A DNA stretch of 64,000 nucleotides from JAUZRW01 sp964549915 (GCA_964549915.1 CAZJWX010000005.1:66628-130627), one strand, 5' to 3'; numbered from the stretch's first letter, positions 16,725 to 24,944 are shown. The notes: generated from the letters alone by a model not told the origin. Numbers and translations: made by a program.

Positions 16725-17966
16725 TCAATATTGCGGCATGCTCGGGTCGATGTCGTTGGCCCAGGCGAGGATGCCGCCGGAGACATTCCACATTTGCGCC
16801 GGGTCGTAGCCAGCTTCCTGCAAGAAGAGGATGCTGTCGGCGCTGCGTTTGCCGCTGCGGCAGTAGACGTAGAGCGGCTTGTCCTTCGGAATTTCCGCCA
16901 ACACAGTCTCTTCGAAGAGCTTGCGGCTGGCCTTCAGCGCGTTTTTCGCCGCCTGAATCTCGCCCTTGGGGACGCGCAGCGTGCCGTCAATGGCGGCAAT
17001 CGCCCACTCGTGCGGATCGCGCACATCCAGTACCACGATGTCTTCGCCTGAATCCATTTTGGCCTTCAAGTCCGTCACGCTGATTTCCTGGACGTTCTCG
17101 TAGCCTTCTTCATCACTGGCGCGGAAATCGCTGTGATCGTGCGCCGGGACGCCGCAGAACTGCTCATAGTCGATCAACTCGACTTCTTCCGTCGCAATGC
17201 TGCACACCGGGCAGTTCGGGTTCTTGCGCACCTTGATGGTGTTGTATTCCATATCCAGCGCATCGTAAAGCAGCATACGCCCGATCATCGGCTTGCCAAT
17301 GCCCAGAATCACCTTGATCGCTTCTGTCGCTTGCAGGGTGCCGATTGTGCCGGGCAGCACGCCGAGGACGCCGCCTTCCGCGCAGTTCGGCACCAGCCCC
17401 GGCGGGGGCGGTTCCGGGAACATGCAGCGGTAGCAGGGGCCTTCCTCCGCGTAGAAGACGCTCAACTGGCCTTCAAAGCGGAAGATGCTGCCGTAGATGT
17501 TGGGCTTGCCCAGCTTCACACAGGCGTCATTGACCAGATAACGAGTCGGGAAGTTATCGGTGCCGTCGATGATGACATCATACGGCTCGAAGAGTTCTAG
17601 CGCGTTGTCGCTGGTCAGCGGGACGTTGTGCTTGTCGATCTGTAAATCGGGGTTCAGGTCGCGCAGGCGCTTTTCGGCGCTGTCCACCTTGCGCACGCCG
17701 ACAGTGCTCAGGCCGTGAATCACCTGGCGCTGCAAATTGCTCTCGTCCACCACATCGTAATCGACAAGGCCGATGCGCCCGATACCTGCCGCCGCCAGGT
17801 AGAGGGCCGTCGGGCTGCCCAGCCCCCCCGTACCGATCAGCAGGACGCTGGCCGCCTTGAGTTTCTGCTGCCCTTCAATGCCGACTTCCGGCATGATGAG
17901 GTGGCGCGCATAGCGTGCAATCTCCGCGTTGGAGAGTTCGTTTCCGTGTTGTACCAATGCTTCCAT
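16725..17966 (-). CDS. moeZ: E1-like sulfur-carrier adenylyltransferase with C-terminal rhodanese (MoeB/MoeZ type)
   Basis: 413 residues. The N-terminal E1 domain has RYARHLIMPEVGIEGQQKL and the nucleotide loop VLLIGTGGLGSPTALYLAAAG, plus the zinc pairs CYRC and CPVC. The last 110 residues are a rhodanese domain with the active-site loop CRSGKR. Such proteins adenylate the C-terminal Gly-Gly of MoaD/ThiS/CysO-like carriers and load sulfur from the rhodanese persulfide. This is the last gene of a minus-strand cluster with thioredoxin, a MoaD/ThiS-like carrier and a JAMM protease, its expected partners. GAGGGG precedes the ATG at 17966; extension further upstream is not supported. Confidence 0.93.
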   Translation of the reverse strand: MEALVQHGNELSNAEIARYARHLIMPEVGIEGQQKLKAASVLLIGTGGLGSPTALYLAAAGIGRIGLVDYDVVDESNLQRQVIHGLSTVGVRKVDSAEKRLRDLNPDLQIDKHNVPLTSDNALELFEPYDVIIDGTDNFPTRYLVNDACVKLGKPNIYGSIFRFEGQLSVFYAEEGPCYRCMFPEPPPPGLVPNCAEGGVLGVLPGTIGTLQATEAIKVILGIGKPMIGRMLLYDALDMEYNTIKVRKNPNCPVCSIATEEVELIDYEQFCGVPAHDHSDFRASDEEGYENVQEISVTDLKAKMDSGEDIVVLDVRDPHEWAIAAIDGTLRVPKGEIQAAKNALKASRKLFEETVLAEIPKDKPLYVYCRSGKRSADSILFLQEAGYDPAQMWNVSGGILAWANDIDPSMPQY

Positions 17967-18030
17967 ATGGTGATTGCCCCTCACGGTTGTGCTGTGTACA
18001 TAGTTAAGGAGTTGGGCTGAGCCGCCGTTC

Positions 18031-18450
18031 TTACGCCACTTCCGCCACGCGGCGCACCAGTTGGCGCTTGAGCACATGTTCGTTGACCGCGCCGTGATTC
18101 ACAGCCTGTGCCTCGCCCGCCTCGTCGATGACAAAGGTCGTCGGCGCGGTCATCACGCCCCAGCGCGAGGCCAATTCCGGTTCTTCGCTGGCGTCAATCT
18201 GCACGACCTGGATGCGGTCTCCCAGTTCGGTTTGCAGGCGGCGCAGGGCAGGCTGCTGTTGCGTCTGGCAGGGAATGCAGCCCGGCGTGGTGAAATAGAC
18301 GATGGAGGCGATTCCCGGTTGCAGCATGGCGCGGATGGGGTCATCCACCGGGGCGCTGCTGACCTGCTGCAACTGGCGGCGCGTGCGCAACCAGTAGGCG
18401 GCAACGATGACGATGGCGAGTACGGCGACGATCAGAATGCGCTCGATCAT
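18031..18450 (-). CDS. Membrane-anchored thioredoxin-fold protein
   Basis: 139 residues. Residues 3-20 are a single hydrophobic helix. The rest is a thioredoxin fold with the redox motif TPGCIPCQTQQQP and the cis-Pro region GVMTAPTTFVID. The helix probably tethers the domain to the membrane; which side it faces cannot be told. It starts three bases after the DUF4395 stop with AGGAG in front, so the two are translated together. Thioredoxins next to DUF4395 are a recurring pair. Here it may also reduce the persulfide of the neighbouring rhodanese (inference). Confidence 0.88.
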   Translation of the reverse strand: MIERILIVAVLAIVIVAAYWLRTRRQLQQVSSAPVDDPIRAMLQPGIASIVYFTTPGCIPCQTQQQPALRRLQTELGDRIQVVQIDASEEPELASRWGVMTAPTTFVIDEAGEAQAVNHGAVNEHVLKRQLVRRVAEVA

Positions 18451-18453
18451 GAG

Positions 18454-18909
18454 TCAGGACTCCTGAATAGGTGCAACGTTGAAACCGGGCATCCCCAGGC
18501 GATTGAGTTGGTAGTACATCCAGCAGCCCAGGCAGAAATTGAGCCAGAAATTGAGATTCGCCAGCACGACGACGATCCCTACCAGCACCCAGGCCAGCAG
18601 CGGAATGCCCGCCAACAGCGCCAGTGTCGCCGCGCCGTTGAAGAGCGCCCCCACTAGCATGGCGAAGCGGTGCGGCTCCGGGTTATCCGGTTGCGGATTG
18701 GGCTGTACGAGTCCGCTCGGCTTGAGGATGGTCTGGTAGAAGAGCTTGTAGGGCGCGAAGGGCAGTGCCAGCGCACCCGCGAGCTGCGCCAGGGCGACAA
18801 ATGCCACCAGCAGCCAGCTATCCAGCACGAAGGCGGCGATCAAGAGCAGAATCGTGAGCGCCTGCCCGGTCTTCAATCCTGTCTGGTCAACGATGCGAAT
18901 GTTCCCCAT
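18454..18909 (-). CDS. DUF4395 membrane protein
   Basis: 151 residues with about four hydrophobic helices. The signature is FWLNFCLGCWMYYQLNRLG near the C-terminus, with the paired cysteines typical of DUF4395, and ALALPFAPYKLFYQ in the middle. The family is of unknown function but is often found beside thioredoxin-like proteins, suggesting a membrane redox or sulfur-relay role. GAGG lies before the ATG at 18909; a longer upstream frame overlaps the acetyltransferase gene and is rejected. Confidence 0.85.
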   Translation of the reverse strand: MGNIRIVDQTGLKTGQALTILLLIAAFVLDSWLLVAFVALAQLAGALALPFAPYKLFYQTILKPSGLVQPNPQPDNPEPHRFAMLVGALFNGAATLALLAGIPLLAWVLVGIVVVLANLNFWLNFCLGCWMYYQLNRLGMPGFNVAPIQES

Positions 18910-18919
18910 GTTGCTGTCC

Positions 18920-19447
18920 TCACTTCTCTGCAAATACGGATAGATCCCGCCAGCCATAGGCCACTTCTTGCAGCGGCTGCCCCCGGATTTCGAAATCCTT
19001 TTCAAAGAGCGCCTTTCCGCCCATCCGCTCGTAGAAACGGCGGCTGGATTCCTTGTCCTTGAGTACCCAGAGCGCCATGCTGCGATACCCTGCTGCGATC
19101 AGCGCTCGCCCCAGCCTTTCGACCAGGGCGCGCCCGATTCCCTGCCCCTGATAGGCATCCAGCAGGTAGAGGCCGTAGAGTTCGCTATCGTAGCCCTCCA
19201 GCCCCTCGCGCACAGCGCCGCCGCAGACAAAACCGACGACGGATCCCATCTCATCTTCCACCGCCACGAAGGCCAGCATGGCCTCCCGCGCCAGGTCTCG
19301 TTGCCATTGCGCCTGTCTTCGTTCGACCGAGAGCGCTGCAAGCGTCTCATCAGCGACGATGCCCCGGTAGGCGCTGCGCCACGTCTCAACATGCACGCGG
19401 GCGATTCCGCCGGCGTCCGCAGGAGTTGCGGGGCGAATCGTGACCAT
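18920..19447 (-). CDS. GNAT family N-acetyltransferase
   Basis: 175 residues. The start MVTIRPATPADAGGIARVH and the acetyl-CoA loop LLDAYQGQGIGRALVERLG are typical of GNAT enzymes, followed by ALWVLKDKESSRRFYERMGG. The acceptor is unknown. It lies three bases after the sulfur-carrier gene and ten bases before DUF4395, inside the same run, though nothing ties acetyl transfer to sulfur chemistry except position. Confidence 0.9.
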   Translation of the reverse strand: MVTIRPATPADAGGIARVHVETWRSAYRGIVADETLAALSVERRQAQWQRDLAREAMLAFVAVEDEMGSVVGFVCGGAVREGLEGYDSELYGLYLLDAYQGQGIGRALVERLGRALIAAGYRSMALWVLKDKESSRRFYERMGGKALFEKDFEIRGQPLQEVAYGWRDLSVFAEK

Positions 19448-19450
19448 GCT

Positions 19451-19726
19451 TCAGCGACGGCCCCCGGCGATGCTGGGGATGATGCGCAGGTCGGCATCGG
19501 CTTCGATGCTGGTCTCTACGCCATCCAGGAAGCGGATGTCCTCATCCTCAATGAAGACGTTCACGAAATTGCGCAGTTCGTCTTCGTTGAAGAGGTGCGG
19601 CTTCAGGTCAGGGTACTGCTCGACGAGATTGTTGAGCGCTTCGCCAACGGTTGCGCCGGATGCCTCGACCTTGGCCTGATTGTCGGTGTAAACCCGCAGT
19701 GGGGTCGGGATTTTGATAGTTGCCAT
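19451..19726 (-). CDS. MoaD/ThiS-like sulfur-carrier protein ending Gly-Gly-Arg-Arg
   Basis: 91 residues with a beta-grasp (ubiquitin-like) fold: IPTPLRVYTDNQAKVEASGATVGEALNNL at the start, VNVFIEDEDIRFLDGVET in the middle, and ADLRIIPSIAGGRR at the end. Carriers of this type (MoaD, ThiS, CysO) are adenylated and thiocarboxylated on a terminal Gly-Gly. Here two Arg residues follow the Gly-Gly, so a protease would have to expose it. A JAMM protease and an E1-rhodanese are in the same cluster. AGGAG lies 11 bases before the ATG, a slightly long spacing. No molybdopterin or thiamine gene is nearby, so a CysO- or TtuB-like role is more likely (inference). Confidence 0.88.
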   Translation of the reverse strand: MATIKIPTPLRVYTDNQAKVEASGATVGEALNNLVEQYPDLKPHLFNEDELRNFVNVFIEDEDIRFLDGVETSIEADADLRIIPSIAGGRR

Positions 19727-19833
19727 TGTGTTTTGTCTTCTCCTGGTGTCATGAGTACGTGTTCTGGATTTTTCCAGCCCGCACGATCTTACATGAAACC
19801 TCGTTAAAAGTAGCGCCAGAGGGCGTCTACTTG

Positions 19834-19905
19834 AGGCGTGGACGGGATTCGAACCCGTGTCAAACAGCTTTGCAGGCCGTTGCCTCTCCACTCAGCCACC
19901 ACGCC
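19834..19905 (-). tRNA. tRNA-Cys(GCA)
   Basis: Seven-pair acceptor stem GGCGTGG / CCACGCC, a T-arm with GGTTCGAATCC, and an anticodon loop CTGCAAA giving GCA. The discriminator base is U73, as expected for cysteine. CCA is not encoded. It lies within the sulfur-carrier cluster on the same strand, between the JAMM gene and the MoaD/ThiS-like gene. Confidence 0.95.
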
Positions 19906-19992
19906 ATTCGTTCATTCTGGCTTGTACACTGGTGGGCGCACCCCGTGCGTATTCGATGATGCGCCCTGCACCCCTCGCGCTCTGCCGCCGCC

Positions 19993-20418
19993 CTACTCCA
20001 CCATCAACTCACGCGGATGAAACTTGCTGCGATCCGCATCCAGTTCCCAGAGCAGCATCTCTGCCGCCTTGCCTTCCATGACGGAAGTGATGATGTAGGC
20101 GAAATTCGGCAGGGCATGCACACGGTCATACTCCGACGGAATCGCGGGGGAATTCGGATGGCTGTGGTAATAGCCCACCAGCGAGAGTCCACGTTCATCC
20201 GCTTCGTCTTCCATCTCCATCCAGTTCTCCGGCTTCATTGCATAACGGTGATACTGCTCTTCCGTCTCGAAGGTGTTTTCGATCTGGATCACCCCCACAA
20301 TTGTCACGGTGTCTCCGTCGCGCGTCCCCAGCAAGAAGCCACCACCCTCATTGGGGAAGGTTGCTTCCATCTGTTGAATGATCTGCTGCTGCAATTCCGT
20401 CGTCAGTCTCACTTGCAT
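19993..20418 (-). CDS. JAMM/MPN+ metalloprotease (Mec-like)
   Basis: 141 residues, one MPN domain. All zinc-protease residues are present: Glu24 in PNEGGGFLLGT, and HSHPNSPAIPSEYD supplying His85, His87, Ser95 and Asp98. Bacterial relatives (Mec, QbsD) cleave next to the Gly-Gly of ubiquitin-like sulfur carriers, either removing cysteine or trimming extra C-terminal residues. The nearby carrier ends GG-RR, so trimming Arg-Arg is the obvious hypothesis. GAGG precedes the ATG at 20418; longer in-frame sequence upstream is not protein-like. Confidence 0.92.
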   Translation of the reverse strand: MQVRLTTELQQQIIQQMEATFPNEGGGFLLGTRDGDTVTIVGVIQIENTFETEEQYHRYAMKPENWMEMEDEADERGLSLVGYYHSHPNSPAIPSEYDRVHALPNFAYIITSVMEGKAAEMLLWELDADRSKFHPRELMVE

Positions 20419-20503
20419 CGGGTTTTCCTCGTCAGGTATCTGCTGTGGCTCATTGGTCAGCAGATGCATTCAGATGCCCGTTTCGCACGAATCTCGCTTG
20501 CTG

Positions 20504-20534
20504 AAACAAAAAAGCGAGCCGGGAATTGGCTCGC
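20504..20534 (-). terminator. Orphan intrinsic terminator
   Basis: GCGAGCC / GGCTCGC stem with a seven-base loop. On the minus strand it ends in an uninterrupted T6 run. No minus-strand gene lies to its right for more than three kilobases. Confidence 0.75.
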
Positions 20535-20650
20535 TCTTCATGCGCTTTCCTGGGAAACACCCCACACTCACGCAGCACGCACACCAATCCCCGATGGCTG
20601 TTTTGCCCCGGTACACATACAGCAGGTGTTGCGACACATCAATTGTAGCG

Positions 20651-20701
20651 TGTGGTATTGGTTCAGGCTAATCATGCCCATAAGCGTAGCACAATACCAC
20701 A
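20651..20701. repeat. Inverted repeat with TGTGGTATTG half-sites
   Basis: TGTGGTATTG and its exact reverse complement CAATACCACA separated by 31 bases, in the region between the JAMM and citrate synthase genes. It shares TGTGGTAT with the palindrome at 4491-4513. Confidence 0.6.
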
Positions 20702-21043
20702 TGCCACGCAAGCTCCATTCTCAACGAAACTTCCTGTGCAATTGTGACAATCGACACACCGAAAATCCGCTATTTTTCGTGGCCAGGACAGCGGCTTTTC
20801 GCCATACTAGAAGAGGCGCAATTCTACACAGAGCACAGCGGCAAAATGGGGCTGAACCCCTGGTCTGTACGTTGATGCACCCTGTCAGCGGTGTTATACT
20901 TTCCAGGGGAATTTTTCAGTCTGATCCACTGTGTCGATGTAGCATTGCACCCACCTCTCCGGCGAAAGCTGGTGCGGTGTGTAACACAATGCGTATATGG
21001 ACTTCACATTGATATTTCGATTTTGTTCAACGAGGAGAATAGA

Positions 21044-22180
21044 ATGGCAAACAAAGGTGGTCTTGAGGGTGTGGTCGTCGCCGATGTGCAGACCAGTCTC
21101 GTCAACGGCGAAGAAGGCAAGCTGATTTATTCTGGCTATTACATCGAAGACCTGGCCGAAAACGCACTCTTTGAAGAAGTCGTCTACCTGCTGCATCACG
21201 TCCGCCTGCCCAACCAGGCTGAACTCGAAGAAACCCGCACCTACATCGCTGAAAACGCCACTATTCCGCAGCCAATCATCGATTTTATGAAGGGTACCCC
21301 CACGGAAACCCCGGCGATGGCGGTGGTGCGCACGGCGACTTCCATGCTCTCCGCATATGATCCCGACGCCGAAAATCTGACGGACAAGGCAGTTGCTCAG
21401 AAGAAGGCGCTGCGCATGATTGGTCAGGTGACCAGCATCTGCGCGGCCTGGGTGCGCATCAAGGATGGCAAAGATCCGGTAGCGCCCCGCACTGACCTGA
21501 ACCTGTCGCAGAATTTCGTCTACATGATGACGGGCGAAGAGCCGGATGATGTCGCTAGCCAGGCTGTCAACGTCTACCTGGTGCTGCTGGCGGAACACGG
21601 TATGAACGCCTCGACCTTCACCAGCCGCGTGATCACGGCTACGGGCAGCGACATGCACAGCGCAGTCGTGGGCGCGATTGGGGCGCTTAAAGGTCCGTCG
21701 CACGGTGGCGCCAATGCCGAAGCCATGAAGATGTTCCTGGAAATCGGCGAGCCGGAAAACGTGCAGAACTGGTTCGACACCAACATCAAGACCGGAGACC
21801 GCCGCATCATGGGCATCGGGCACCGCGTCTACAAGGCACCCGATCCGCGTGCTGGCGTCCTCAAGGAGCAGGCTGAGCGCCTGGCAGGCAGCAGCGGCAA
21901 CCGCAAGTGGTTCGACATCGCCGTGAAGCTGGAAGAAGCCGCCCGCGCCGATGAATACTTCATCGAGCGCAAGCTCTTCCCGAATGTCGATTACTACAGC
22001 GCAATCGTGCTCTACACACTCAAGCTGGATATTGATATGTTCACGCCGCTCTTCGTCATGTCGCGCATGGCGGGCTGGACGGCGAATATCGTTGACCAGA
22101 TGGGCGGTCGCTTGATCCGTCCGAAGGCCACGTACGTCGGCCCCAAAGACCTGACCTGGAAGCCAGTCGAAGGGCGCTGA
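21044..22180 (+). CDS. gltA: Citrate synthase (or 2-methylcitrate synthase)
   Basis: 378 residues, the length of the short type I-like enzymes. It condenses acetyl-CoA with oxaloacetate, or propionyl-CoA in the methylcitrate cycle. Active-site segments are GPSHGGANAEAMKMF (His), MGIGHRVYKAPDPRAGVLKE (His) and NVDYYSAIVLY (Asp). AGGAG precedes the ATG at 21044; the longer upstream reading is rejected. No other methylcitrate genes are nearby, which favours ordinary citrate synthase, but the two cannot be separated from sequence alone by eye. Confidence 0.93.
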   Translation: MANKGGLEGVVVADVQTSLVNGEEGKLIYSGYYIEDLAENALFEEVVYLLHHVRLPNQAELEETRTYIAENATIPQPIIDFMKGTPTETPAMAVVRTATSMLSAYDPDAENLTDKAVAQKKALRMIGQVTSICAAWVRIKDGKDPVAPRTDLNLSQNFVYMMTGEEPDDVASQAVNVYLVLLAEHGMNASTFTSRVITATGSDMHSAVVGAIGALKGPSHGGANAEAMKMFLEIGEPENVQNWFDTNIKTGDRRIMGIGHRVYKAPDPRAGVLKEQAERLAGSSGNRKWFDIAVKLEEAARADEYFIERKLFPNVDYYSAIVLYTLKLDIDMFTPLFVMSRMAGWTANIVDQMGGRLIRPKATYVGPKDLTWKPVEGR

Positions 22181-22205
22181 GCGTTCCGCTGACTCATGAG
22201 GGCAG

Positions 22206-22234
22206 ACACCCCGCCGCGCTGGTGGGGTGTTTTT
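22206..22234 (+). terminator. Rho-independent terminator after citrate synthase
   Basis: ACACCCCGCC / GGTGGGGTGT stem followed by TTTTT, 26 bases after the stop. Confidence 0.85.
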
Positions 22235-22339
22235 GATTCTGCGCTGTCATACTGCCCTACGCGATCCTCGGCTGTGGCGTGTATAGTTGGGCGATGAAAT
22301 CGTCTGGCGATCATCTGATGAACGAAAGAGAGTACGATC

Positions 22340-23434
22340 ATGAATCCCACGTTTGAAGTGCGCCGGGAGCGGTTGCTCGCCGCCGTGCCTGTTGATGTCG
22401 TCGCCCTGGTGCCGGGAGCGAATCTGCGCTACTACACTGGGCTGCGTGCCCACATCTCCGAACGCCCAACCATCGCCTTTGCCACGCGAGAGGGGTACGC
22501 CTTCCTGGTTCCGGCGCTGGAACTCGCCAACTACGCCGACTACGAAGCGGCAGGTTCAACGATCGTCTCCTGGAGCGATGCTGACGGCTACCGGGCGGCC
22601 TTCGACGAGATCGTGAGTCATCTCGGCCTGGGCGGTGATGTGCGGCTGGGCGTGGACGGACAGACGATGCGCGTCTTCGAGTGGCTGGCCTTGGCACAGG
22701 CTGGCGTGGATATGGGCGGCGTCGCAGATGTTGGGCGCACGCTGCTGGACATTCGCGCGATCAAAACCGCAGACGAGATCGAGACGCTGCGCGAGGCGAT
22801 TCGCATCAGCGAGACGGCGCTGGCGCGGACGCTGGAGGCCGTCCAACCAGGGATGACCGAGTTGCAAATCGCAAAACTACTCAGCGACCACATGAGCGAC
22901 CTGGGCAGCGAAGGGCATGCTTTCGGTCCCATTGTGCTCACGGGCGAAAATTCCTATTTGCCGCATGGCATTCCCGGCGAACGCACTTTCCAGCGGGATG
23001 AGTTTCTCTTGATCGACTTCGGCGCGATCAAGGGCGGTTATCCGGCGGACATCACGCGCACCGTCTGCCTGGGAACCCCCAGCGACGAGATGCGCAAGAT
23101 ACATGAAATCGTGCTGCAAGCGAACGAAGCTGCTCGTGCTGCCGCAAAGCCGGGTGCGACCTCGCAAGAAGTGGATCGCGCCGCACGCCAGGTGATCGAA
23201 GCGGCGGGCTACGGCGAATACTTCCGCCATCGCACCGGGCATGGCCTGGGGCTGGAAGTCCACGAGCAGCCGGATATTGCCCCCAACAACGAGACCATTC
23301 TGCGCGAGGGCATGGTGTTCACGATTGAGCCGGGGATTTACCTGCCGGGGGTCGGTGGAGTGCGCATCGAAGACAATGTCGTCATCACCCCCGACGGTAA
23401 CGAGACTCTCACGAGCTACCCGCGCGAGCTGTGA
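22340..23434 (+). CDS. M24 family aminopeptidase (Xaa-Pro peptidase type)
   Basis: 364 residues with the creatinase/prolidase N-terminal domain (residues 1-125) followed by the pita-bread metallopeptidase fold. Metal ligands are visible in LIDFGAIKGGYPADITRTV (two Asp), HRTGHGLGLEVHE (His), FTIEPGIY (Glu) and VRIEDNVVIT (Glu). Enzymes of this type remove an N-terminal residue before proline or split X-Pro dipeptides in the cytoplasm. It is downstream of the citrate synthase terminator, so it is probably transcribed on its own. Confidence 0.93.
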   Translation: MNPTFEVRRERLLAAVPVDVVALVPGANLRYYTGLRAHISERPTIAFATREGYAFLVPALELANYADYEAAGSTIVSWSDADGYRAAFDEIVSHLGLGGDVRLGVDGQTMRVFEWLALAQAGVDMGGVADVGRTLLDIRAIKTADEIETLREAIRISETALARTLEAVQPGMTELQIAKLLSDHMSDLGSEGHAFGPIVLTGENSYLPHGIPGERTFQRDEFLLIDFGAIKGGYPADITRTVCLGTPSDEMRKIHEIVLQANEAARAAAKPGATSQEVDRAARQVIEAAGYGEYFRHRTGHGLGLEVHEQPDIAPNNETILREGMVFTIEPGIYLPGVGGVRIEDNVVITPDGNETLTSYPREL

Positions 23435-23495
23435 GCGATACGTGGCAACGTGTTGGTAGGGGCATGGTAGCGCTCCACAGCCCGACCCGGGAAGA

Positions 23496-23517
23496 GGGAG
23501 CGCAGGCTCGCGCTCCC
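23496..23517. terminator. Hairpin between convergent genes
   Basis: GGGAGCG / CGCTCCC stem in the 149-base gap between the M24 peptidase and the first unknown paralogue. No T-tract is present on either strand. Confidence 0.4.
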
Positions 23518-23583
23518 TAATGAGCGCTGCGTGCACGCACCATCGTGCTCATACGACTCGCGCAAGCGCTGCATAGGGGTGAC

Positions 23584-24030
23584 TTACTTTGCCATCAACG
23601 GGAAGGCCAGCAGGCAGAGGGCTTGCTGCCACTGTTCGCGGCCTTCGGGCAGTCCCTCCAACAACAGCAGCAAATCTTCCAACCCGCCATCAAAGACTTC
23701 TGCGGGCAGTTTGCTGTGCCGTTCCAGCAGGTCAACAGCGTAGTCGGGGTAATCCAGGAAGCCGATCACCCAGTTGGCCAGCGTGAAGCCGGACATCGCC
23801 CCCCGCGAAATCTGGTAGCGATTCTCCAATTCGTCCACGAATTCACCCAGATGCTCGTCGTAGTAATCCCGCACCATGCCCAGGGTCTGCCGCAGATACT
23901 TGTTGTCCAGGCTCTCCAGCAATTGTATATAGTGTGGGTCGCGGTAGGTTTCGGCAGCAGGGCGCGAGAGATAGCCAGCGACCTGTGCTTCGGACAACCC
24001 GGTATAGTGAGCAATCGTTTGGATGTCCAT
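23584..24030 (-). CDS. Unknown protein, paralogue A of a tandem pair
   Basis: 148 residues, predicted helical and soluble. I do not recognise the family. Visible features are IAHYTGLSEAQVAGYLSRPAAE, which resembles a short helix-turn-helix-like start, YRDPHYIQLLESLD, and RYQISRGAMSGFTLANWVIGFLDYP. The closest relative is the next gene upstream, which has the same length and ordered motifs. AGAGG precedes the ATG. The last 48 coding bases before the final few codons are identical to the paralogue. Confidence 0.75.
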   Translation of the reverse strand: MDIQTIAHYTGLSEAQVAGYLSRPAAETYRDPHYIQLLESLDNKYLRQTLGMVRDYYDEHLGEFVDELENRYQISRGAMSGFTLANWVIGFLDYPDYAVDLLERHSKLPAEVFDGGLEDLLLLLEGLPEGREQWQQALCLLAFPLMAK

Positions 24031-24181
24031 AAAACTTGCCTCTCGGGAAATAATTGGATTGGCTCAAGCGTACGGTTTGTGTCTCCTCTTCATTGAGCCG
24101 CAATTTCCCGGTCAGTTGGGAGTGTCATCTGTCATGCTACAATTACGAAGAATGTCATGGTATGCGACAATACTCCGGGTA

Positions 24182-24628
24182 TCACATGCGCATCAACGGG
24201 AAGGCCAGCAGGCAGAGGGCTTGCTGCCACTGTTCGCGCCCTTCTGGCAACGTTTCCAACAGCGCTAGCAGGTCTTGCAATCCACCCTCGAATAATTCCG
24301 GCGGCAGATGACTGTGGCTTTCGAGCATGTTCAGGGCGTATTCGGGAAAATCCAGGAAGGCAACCACCCAGTTGCCCAGGGTATAGGCGGACATCGCCCC
24401 GCGTGCGATGTGGTAGCGCCTTTCGATCTGCACCGCGAATTCGTCGAGGTGCGCTTCATAGTGTGCCCGGATCACAGGCAGGGTCGCCCGCAGATAGGGT
24501 AAATCCAGGCGATAGAGAGCGCGAATGTACTGCTGATCCCGGTAGACCTCTGCGGCGGGGCGACGCAAAAAATCGCGTACGAGATGTTCCGGCAGTTTCG
24601 TATAATGGGCGATCCATGTTGCATCCAT
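24182..24628 (-). CDS. Unknown protein, paralogue B of a tandem pair
   Basis: 148 residues, the same length as paralogue A. Shared motifs in order are WIAHYTKLPEHLVRDFLRRPAAE, YRDQQYIRALYRL, RYHIARGAMSAYTLGNWVVAFLDFPEYA and the C-terminal LPEGREQWQQALCLLAFPLM. Conservation of RRPAAE, RGAMS and the C-terminus suggests a functional domain, but no function can be named. The ATG at 24628 matches the paralogue's start exactly; upstream in-frame codons are rejected. The gap to paralogue A is 151 bases. Confidence 0.72.
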   Translation of the reverse strand: MDATWIAHYTKLPEHLVRDFLRRPAAEVYRDQQYIRALYRLDLPYLRATLPVIRAHYEAHLDEFAVQIERRYHIARGAMSAYTLGNWVVAFLDFPEYALNMLESHSHLPPELFEGGLQDLLALLETLPEGREQWQQALCLLAFPLMRM

Positions 24629-24944
24629 AATTCCCGTCCCTCGCATATGGCCCCGGCAGTCCAGAACCGGGTTGCTTATCCAGAACTTATTCTCCATTCG
24701 TCAAACGTTCATCTTCGATGGAATTGTAGCAGAATTAATGCGGGATGAAAATTAAGGCGTTTCACAAGGTTTTGCAGTGCAATCGCCGATCGTTGCACGT
24801 AAACCGCGCTGATCCACTGGTTGGCCTGCGACTTCCGAACGGGATTCCAACAACGCTGTAGGAAATCTCATATACTGGTATGGAACACTGCAAGATAGCG
24901 ATGTGTCTGTACCAGTGTGCCCAACCAGAGAAGAGCCTGCATCC

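Larger units (their letters stand above)
20419..21043. other. Divergent intergenic region between the JAMM gene and citrate synthase
   Basis: 625 bases without a convincing protein gene. It contains a minus-strand intrinsic terminator (20504-20534), a long-spaced inverted repeat (20651-20701) and relatively AT-rich sequence near the citrate synthase start. A small RNA ending at the terminator is possible. Confidence 0.5.

Noticed and set aside
20017..21012. Long plus-strand open frame through the JAMM gene and citrate synthase leader
   Set aside because: It is antisense to a clear JAMM protease and has a Cys/His/Arg-rich shadow composition.
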